Positions 59,063 through 64,000 of a stretch of 64,000 nt of DNA are shown piece by piece; the stretch's first letter is position 1; each line of letters opens with the position of its first letter. Below the pieces are notes generated by a model. It did not search any database. It saw only the letters and a program-made list of their open reading frames with translations, and was not told the origin of the DNA. Source of the DNA: Mycobacterium heckeshornense. Lineage in GTDB: Bacteria > Actinomycetota > Actinomycetes > Mycobacteriales > Mycobacteriaceae. Location of the stretch: the NCBI RefSeq assembly GCF_016592155.1, contig NZ_AP024237.1, forward strand, positions 1,612,001 to 1,676,000, in the 5' to 3' direction. Position numbers and translations under genes: made by a program.

Positions 59063-59997
59063 GGCGCGGCCACCGGTTGGTTGAACAGCGTTTCTAGCCG
59101 CCCGTCGCGCACGCCGGGGATCAGGCGCAAAGCGAGTTCCTCGGCGCTGACCGGCAGTCGGATCAGCGGTTGGGTGTGACGGTCGATGACGCTGACGTCG
59201 GATTCGTCGCAGAAACCCAGCGCGCCGAGCAACTGATGCGACGTGCGCAGCACATGGCGTGCGGTGTCGACGGCCTTGAGGCGAAGAACCAGCGCATCAG
59301 CCGAAAAAGCCTGCGGCCGCGCTGATTCCGATCTCCAGACGGTGTACTTGGCGAGTTCCTCAAGCCCACGTACCGCCACGGCCGCATCCGCGACGGCGAA
59401 CCGGACGGCCTGAAAGTCCGCCAGTGGTTTGCCGAACTGTATGCGGGTGTTGACGTGGTCGGTGACGATCTGCAGTGCCCGCTGCACCGCACCGAGAATC
59501 CGCCACGACCCCAGGAGCAGGTGCAGTGCGACGTCAGCGGGCGGCACCGTTCCCTCCAGCGCACTCAGGGTGGCCGGCACAAGAAATGGCCCCAGCTTGG
59601 CGTTGGCACGTGACGACAGCCGAGGGTGATACCGGTTGGCGTCCAGGTCGACGGCAACCCACTCACCCGGCAGGTCTCCGTGGTCGATGCGTGGCCCTCT
59701 GGGATTCACCAGCGCCAGCCGGGCACCATCGATCGAAAGCAACTCCTCGACAAGTGGATAAGGCAACACGGTGGCACCGGCAGCCTGGCACAACACCGCG
59801 GCGGCGAGCAGCTCATCTGCCGAGGAGCGCACATCGAGGTCGTACGCGCCGAGGTCGAGCAGCGCACGGCCCGCCTCGTCGCGGACTGCGTCGTCGGTCT
59901 CTGCCCGCAGCGCGGCCTGCGGCCCGCCCAGTCGCGCGAAGCGCTTGGCGGCGACAGTGGCGAACTCGGAAATATCTTCTGGCAGAGCAGTATTCAC
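59059..59997 (-). CDS. acyl-CoA dehydrogenase-like protein, short subunit (FadE)
   Basis: 312 residues, the shortest ACAD here. The N-terminal helical region is brief (ISEFATVAAKRFARLGG). ACAD C-terminal motifs remain: VNTRIQFGKPLADFQAVRFAVADAAVA and LRTSHQLLGALGFCDESD. The middle beta-domain loop that holds FAD is poorly conserved. GTG at 59997, after GGGAG, overlaps the next FadE stop (GTGA). Likely a non-catalytic or FAD-sharing subunit of an alpha2beta2 enzyme. Confidence 0.85.
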   Translation of the reverse strand: MNTALPEDISEFATVAAKRFARLGGPQAALRAETDDAVRDEAGRALLDLGAYDLDVRSSADELLAAAVLCQAAGATVLPYPLVEELLSIDGARLALVNPRGPRIDHGDLPGEWVAVDLDANRYHPRLSSRANAKLGPFLVPATLSALEGTVPPADVALHLLLGSWRILGAVQRALQIVTDHVNTRIQFGKPLADFQAVRFAVADAAVAVRGLEELAKYTVWRSESARPQAFSADALVLRLKAVDTARHVLRTSHQLLGALGFCDESDVSVIDRHTQPLIRLPVSAEELALRLIPGVRDGRLETLFNQPVAAP

Positions 59998-61151
59998 CGA
60001 TGTTCTCCCAAGACGTCGCGTGCCACGAGCATTTTCTGCACCTCGATGGTTCCCGATGCCACGGTCGCTGCCTGCGCGTAGCGCCAATGGTCTTCGACCG
60101 CGCCATGCAAAGGCGCTGAGTAGCCGCTGTCCAGCGCAACCGGACCCAAGACGTCAAACAGCAGCTCGCCAACCTGTTGATCGCAGGTGGTGGCCGCGAT
60201 ACGAGCCGCGCTGGCCGCCGCTCCAGCCGATGGGTCATCTTGCAGCGACACCGCCCGGTAGGCCAGCAGCCGGGCAACCCGCAAATCGACCAGCGCCCGG
60301 ACCCAGCGGCTACGAATCGATTCCGGTAGCCGCTCCCAGTCATCGCCGAGCTCGGTATGCATCCGCTCCAGCAGCGACTCACACCGCGCGTAGCGGGCGA
60401 TGCCGACGCGCTCGAATGCCAGCGCTTCGCGCATTACCCGCCAGCCGTCGCCGACCTCGCCGAGGACATCGCCGGGAAACGCCTGCACACTATCGAGGAA
60501 CATCTCGTTGAGGTGATGCGGGCCAAGCATCGACCGGATCGGTCGCACCGTGATCCCCGGGCGGTCCATCGGAATGAGAAACAGCGTTAGCCGCCGTGCT
60601 TTCGGTGCATCCGGGTCGGTACACGCGGCCAGCACACACCATGAGGCCATCTGCGCATACGATGTCCACACCTTCTGGCCGGTGATACGCCACCCGTCGC
60701 CGTCGGGAACCGCGCGGGTACGCAGCGATGCCAGATCGGTTCCTGCTTCCGGTTCGGAAAATCCTTGGCACCAGATCACTTCGCCGGATGCAATCGCCGA
60801 CAGGTGTTGCGCCTTTTGTTCAGTCGTGCCATAGCGCATCACCGCGGGGCCGACCCAGTTGATCCCCATGTACTGTGCACCACGCGGTTCATGGTGGGCC
60901 CACATCTCTTCCCGCAACACCGTCTGCTGCCAGATCGAGCCCCCTCCGCCGCCGTGCTCTTTCGGCCAGGCCAGTGCGAGCAGGCCTTCGGAAGCCAGGA
61001 GTTTGCAGAAGGACTCGGTGGTGGCAAGATCTTGCGGGTCATCGGTGCAGGCGCCCAGGAAGCCCTCGGGGATATGGCCAGCGATCAGCTGCCGCAACCG
61101 CTTCCGCAGTTCGCCAGCGTCGGGGCCGAGGTCGTAGTCCATTTTCGTCAT
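59994..61151 (-). CDS. acyl-CoA dehydrogenase (FadE)
   Basis: 385 residues with full motifs: LALAWPKEHGGGGGSIWQQ, CQGFSEPEAGTDLASLRTRA, GWRITGQKVWTSYAQMA and the C-terminal VASGTIEVQKMLVARDVLG. ATGA overlap with the FadE at 61148. Within the four-gene FadE set, 59994 and 61148 are the long, canonical members and 59059 and 62254 the short ones, giving two candidate heteromeric pairs. Confidence 0.9.
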   Translation of the reverse strand: MTKMDYDLGPDAGELRKRLRQLIAGHIPEGFLGACTDDPQDLATTESFCKLLASEGLLALAWPKEHGGGGGSIWQQTVLREEMWAHHEPRGAQYMGINWVGPAVMRYGTTEQKAQHLSAIASGEVIWCQGFSEPEAGTDLASLRTRAVPDGDGWRITGQKVWTSYAQMASWCVLAACTDPDAPKARRLTLFLIPMDRPGITVRPIRSMLGPHHLNEMFLDSVQAFPGDVLGEVGDGWRVMREALAFERVGIARYARCESLLERMHTELGDDWERLPESIRSRWVRALVDLRVARLLAYRAVSLQDDPSAGAAASAARIAATTCDQQVGELLFDVLGPVALDSGYSAPLHGAVEDHWRYAQAATVASGTIEVQKMLVARDVLGEHR

Positions 61152-62257
61152 CCCTTCGGCAGTCCGAGTAGCCGCTCGCCGATGATGTTGCGCTGGATCT
61201 CCGACGTACCGCCGTAGATGGTCGCCGCCAGCGCGTCCTGACGTTCGAACAGCAGGTCTGGGTCGCAGTTGGAGTGCGGGCCGGCCGCAGTCGCGCTAAG
61301 TTCCCAAACACGTTGCAGTGTAACAGATCCCATTAGCTTAAGGATGTCTGCTTCGGGGCTGGGCCGACCAGCAAGTTCGTCGTTTAGCGCCCGGTATCCG
61401 GTGGCCCGCAGCGCTTCGGCGTCGGCAAGCAGCGAGCCCAGGTCGGCGAAGATGTCCTCGCTTTCGGTGCCCCGGATCGAGTCGAGGCCGCGCTGGATTT
61501 CCACCCAGTTCATGATCCAGATCATCTGGCGTTCGTGGTGCAGCGACGACAATGCGACTTGCCAGCCGCCGTGCAGCGGCCCCAGCAGGTTGGTCACCGG
61601 CACCTCGACGTCGTCGAGAAACATCTCGCAGAACGTCTCATCGGAGATCGATGCCATCCGAATGGGTTTGACAGTCACCCCGGGCGACTGCAGGTCGAGG
61701 ATCAGGCAGGAAATACCGTGGTGTTTAGGTGCGCCCGGATCGGTGCGGACATACAGCGCGCACCACCGTGAGAGGTGTGCTTGCGTCGTCCAGATCTTGC
61801 GGCCGTTGACCCGGAACACGTCACCGTCTCGCTGTGCGCGGGTGCGCAAGCCGGCGAAGTCCGATCCGGCCTCCGGCTCGGACATGCCCAGCGCCCACCA
61901 CTCGTCGCCGCGGAGTAGCGGTACCAGCAGCCGGTCGACCTGCTCCGGGGTGCCGAACTGCCGAATCGCCGGAGCAACGACGTTGGGCCCAGCGATGTTA
62001 GGCAGCTTGGGCGCCGAGCGCAGCGCCGCCTCGATCCGGATCTCCATCGCCTCCCGCAAACCCAGTGACCGTCCGCCGTGCTCGCGCGGCCACGTCGGCT
62101 GCAGCCATCCCGCTTCGAAGGCGGCACGCTGGTAGTCGCGCCGCAGCGTGAGGTCCCAACGGTAGTCCCGATACCGCTGCCGGTAGTCGTCCGGCAAGAA
62201 CTCGGTCAGCCAGGCGGCGAAGTCGCTGACTACTTCCGGTGTCGCAGTCGTTGTCAC
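61148..62257 (-). CDS. acyl-CoA dehydrogenase (FadE)
   Basis: 369 residues: LQPTWPREHGGRSLGLREAME, LGMSEPEAGSDFAGLRTRAQ, VNGRKIWTTQAHLSRWCALY and IYGGTSEIQRNIIGERLLGLPKG at the C-terminus. GTG at 62257 overlaps the stop of the preceding short FadE (GTGA). Catalytically complete in layout. Confidence 0.9.
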   Translation of the reverse strand: MTTTATPEVVSDFAAWLTEFLPDDYRQRYRDYRWDLTLRRDYQRAAFEAGWLQPTWPREHGGRSLGLREAMEIRIEAALRSAPKLPNIAGPNVVAPAIRQFGTPEQVDRLLVPLLRGDEWWALGMSEPEAGSDFAGLRTRAQRDGDVFRVNGRKIWTTQAHLSRWCALYVRTDPGAPKHHGISCLILDLQSPGVTVKPIRMASISDETFCEMFLDDVEVPVTNLLGPLHGGWQVALSSLHHERQMIWIMNWVEIQRGLDSIRGTESEDIFADLGSLLADAEALRATGYRALNDELAGRPSPEADILKLMGSVTLQRVWELSATAAGPHSNCDPDLLFERQDALAATIYGGTSEIQRNIIGERLLGLPKG

Positions 62258-63321
62258 GTTGTGCCCCTGGCGAAGCGGCGGCCGACGGCGTGGTAAAGCG
62301 CCCGACTATCGCCCAGCGCAGCCGCGCGTTGCCATGCGTGCCGCAGGTAGAGGTGGATGTCGTGCTCCCAGGTTTGTGCGATCGCGCCGTGCACCTGAAC
62401 CGCGGTGCGTGCACAGCTCAGTGCCGCATCCCCTGCGGCGGCCTTGGCCAGCGCGGCGGCAGTCCAGCCGGCTTCTGCGGTGGTGGCCGGATCATCGAGG
62501 CGAGCGGCCGCCGCATAGGTCAGGCTGCGGGCACGCTCCACGCTGACGTAGTTGTCGGCCAATGAGTGCTTGACCCCCTGAAAGGCGCCGATCGGCTTGC
62601 CGAACTGCTGGCGAGACTTCGCATGCTCGACCGAGCGCGCCAGCGCGGCGTTGGCCACGCCAACGAGGTCAGCGGCTGCTGCGAGAAGCGCTGGCGCCAA
62701 AGCCGATTCAACGTCTACCCGCGCGGTGCTCAGCGGCGCAGTGTCGACCTCGACGTCGGCCAGCGGCTGGGCGGGATCGGTGCAGTCGGCCGGCTGAATG
62801 CTGATGCCGTCGCCGACGCGTGTGACGGCAGCCACCACGCCGTCGTCGGCAGTGGCCAAAGTGACCATCAGCTCGGCGCGCGCAAGGTCAGCCACCGCGA
62901 CGGCCCGCCCGCGCAGCCGCCCATCCTGCAGGGTCATCGGCACGCCGGGCAGCCGCTGTCCCGGCGGGTGGACAGCGAGCGCGGCCACGACGCCGTCGGC
63001 GATTTCGCCCAACGCTCCGTGCCCTGCCGGACCGCATGCCCGCAAGACTCCGGCCGCGAGACCGACGCTGCTCAGCAGCGGAACGGGTGCAATCGCGGCA
63101 CCACATTCCTCCAGCACCACAGTGCGCTCGACCATGCCGAAATCTCCGCCGGGCGTTGCAAGCTCGGTCCAGCCCAGGTCGACGACGGTTTTCCACAGGG
63201 TGCGCCAGCGCTCCGGATCGGTCAAAGCTTGGCGGGCGACGTCGGGCGGGCATTCGGTGCGCAGAATATCGCGCACGCTGTCGCGCAGCGCGAGTTGCTC
63301 GGAATTCAACCCAACATCCAT
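62254..63321 (-). CDS. acyl-CoA dehydrogenase, short subunit (FadE), first gene of operon
   Basis: 355 residues: LNSEQLALRDSVRDILRTECP, LGWTELATPGGDFGMVERTVVLEE, SRQQFGKPIGAFQGVKHSLADNYV and VQVHGAIAQTWEHDIHLYLRHAW. It resembles the short FadE at 40251. ATG at 63321 is preferred to the frame start at 63384 because AGGGG precedes it. An AT-rich promoter-like stretch (CATAAAAATAGTAAACTAG) lies upstream at about 63335-63353. Confidence 0.88.
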   Translation of the reverse strand: MDVGLNSEQLALRDSVRDILRTECPPDVARQALTDPERWRTLWKTVVDLGWTELATPGGDFGMVERTVVLEECGAAIAPVPLLSSVGLAAGVLRACGPAGHGALGEIADGVVAALAVHPPGQRLPGVPMTLQDGRLRGRAVAVADLARAELMVTLATADDGVVAAVTRVGDGISIQPADCTDPAQPLADVEVDTAPLSTARVDVESALAPALLAAAADLVGVANAALARSVEHAKSRQQFGKPIGAFQGVKHSLADNYVSVERARSLTYAAAARLDDPATTAEAGWTAAALAKAAAGDAALSCARTAVQVHGAIAQTWEHDIHLYLRHAWQRAAALGDSRALYHAVGRRFARGTT

Positions 63322-63882
63322 AAGACCCCTAACATCATAAAAATAGTAAACTAGCGATGCGGGCGTCAATCTGTGTGATGGCATACTGCTGCAAAATGGG
63401 CAGGATTACCCTCGGGCCGCCCATCAGCCTGACACATCGATCGTCCTGTATCCGCCGCCAGTCGGGGCTTACCGACGAGGAGCGCCCGGTCATCGCCGAG
63501 ATGATCGTCAAGGGCACCCACGGCATGATCGTGGCGGCCACCAATGACCTCGACGGCACCTTCGCGCGGCTTCATGGCTGGCCTTGCAAGACCGGTGAGC
63601 GGAGATCGTCCGGGAGCCAACCGAGCGGCCGTACCGGGTTCGTGACGGTGCGATGCGGGATCCCGCCGACAGCGCACGGTTCGCATCCAAGAGCTGCGCT
63701 GACAGATAAGCGTCACCGTCTGCGTCGATGCGACGGCTTGAGCTCAGAGGAGCGAAAGCTTGTCTCGCTTGCCGTCCTCAGACCGTAAAGGCGACCGCCG
63801 GTCGGCGACGCCGCCGCTCAACAGCCGTGGGATTGCCCACCACGGCCAACATCGGCAACGGCGATCATGTCAGGATGGTCGG
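63322..63882. other. 560-bp region without a recognisable gene
   Basis: It contains the AT-rich promoter island of the FadE operon (63335-63353). The rest holds a 143-codon plus-strand ORF (63357-63788) and overlapping minus-strand ORFs. None shows a recognisable domain, and frame switches would be needed to make a longer protein. It may be decayed coding DNA. Confidence 0.4.
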
Positions 63883-64000
63883 GTGCGCACGCGAGGATGG
63901 CAAGGTCGGTTGCCGCGTGATGAGGACGAGGCGCGTTCAAGAATTGTTGCAGCGGCTGCGCGGTGCGTCGACAGTTATGGCGCGACCAAAACGACGCTGT
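63883..64000 (+). CDS. TetR-family regulator, N-terminal fragment (cut by window end)
   Basis: GTG at 63883 opens a frame that continues to the end of the window (39 codons). The peptide reads RLPRDEDEARSRIVAAAARC, then VDSYGATKTTL. This is the first helix and start of the helix-turn-helix of a TetR-type regulator (basic start, RIVAAA-RC-D-YG--KTT). It is divergent from the FadE operon and could regulate it. Confidence 0.7.
   Translation, partial: MRTRGWQGRLPRDEDEARSRIVAAAARCVDSYGATKTTL

Noticed and set aside
63357..63788. 143-codon plus-strand ORF as a real gene
   Set aside because: No domain, no good ribosome site, and competing open frames on both strands; kept only as an unexplained region.

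Overview
The window is GC-rich and reads as chromosomal DNA of a mycobacterium, probably a slow grower. The evidence is the mycobacterial-style FadD, FadE and EchA proteins, F420-type LLM oxidoreductases, an NDMA-type zinc alcohol dehydrogenase and a mycofactocin-type SDR. A 53-bp tandem element with the architecture of a mycobacterial interspersed repetitive unit (MIRU) and many ATGA/GTGA-coupled operons point the same way. The species is inferred, not proven. No rRNA, tRNA, CRISPR array or origin was seen.

Almost the whole window is a catabolic island for a hydrophobic, probably cyclic (steroid- or terpenoid-like) carboxylic compound. It holds 5 acyl-CoA ligases, 8 acyl-CoA dehydrogenases in adjacent groups, 7 crotonases, 2 class III CoA-transferases, an Ltp-type thiolase, 3 P450s, 2 Rieske oxygenases, a ketosteroid-dehydrogenase-like flavoprotein, 3 amidohydrolases, 3 SDRs, a zinc alcohol dehydrogenase, an aldehyde dehydrogenase, 2 LLM oxidoreductases, a DapA-like lyase, and E1-alpha/E1-beta dehydrogenase subunits with a free-standing lipoyl protein.

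Layout. 1-0.4 kb: end of an IS1634-type transposase. 0.5-4.4 kb: minus-strand operon of three crotonases and a ligase. 4.5-6.9 kb: thioesterase, GntR regulator, crotonase. 6.9-7.7 kb: TetR. 7.9-16.7 kb: long plus-strand run (SDR, DapA-like, crotonase, amidohydrolase, ligase, amidohydrolase, two FadE). 16.7-18.6 kb: complete IS1634-type element. 18.7-22.5 kb: minus operon P450, CoA-transferase, two 53-bp repeats, thiolase, cut from its promoter by an IS3 element (22.5-23.8 kb). 23.9-31.7 kb: ALDH, ligase, isochorismatase-like, Rieske, SnoaL, hydrolase, LLM. 31.8-36.2 kb: carboxyltransferase, PPOX, LLM, P450. 36.2-44 kb: DivIVA-motif protein, SDR, ADH, P450, FadE pair, CoA-transferase. 44.1-52.7 kb: SDR, E1 alpha, E1 beta, lipoyl, crotonase, ligase, Rieske, KstD-like. 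52.8-56 kb: crotonase, amidohydrolase, TetR-hotdog fusion. 56-57.5 kb: IS110 element. 57.6-63.3 kb: ligase plus four FadE. 63.9 kb: start of another TetR.

Main observation: a 19-bp inverted repeat, best copy TACTGTAA-ATA-TTACAGTA, recurs at eight promoters between 4.4 and 33.9 kb and apparently nowhere else in the window. This suggests one regulator, most simply the TetR at 6.9 kb, controls the left half as a regulon. The right half lacks it and carries other regulators and palindromes. The likely logic is CoA activation, oxygenation of the ring or side chain by P450, Rieske and LLM enzymes, dehydrogenation, hydration and C-C cleavage by crotonases, amidohydrolases and the DapA-like enzyme, then thiolysis. 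The substrate cannot be read from the sequence.
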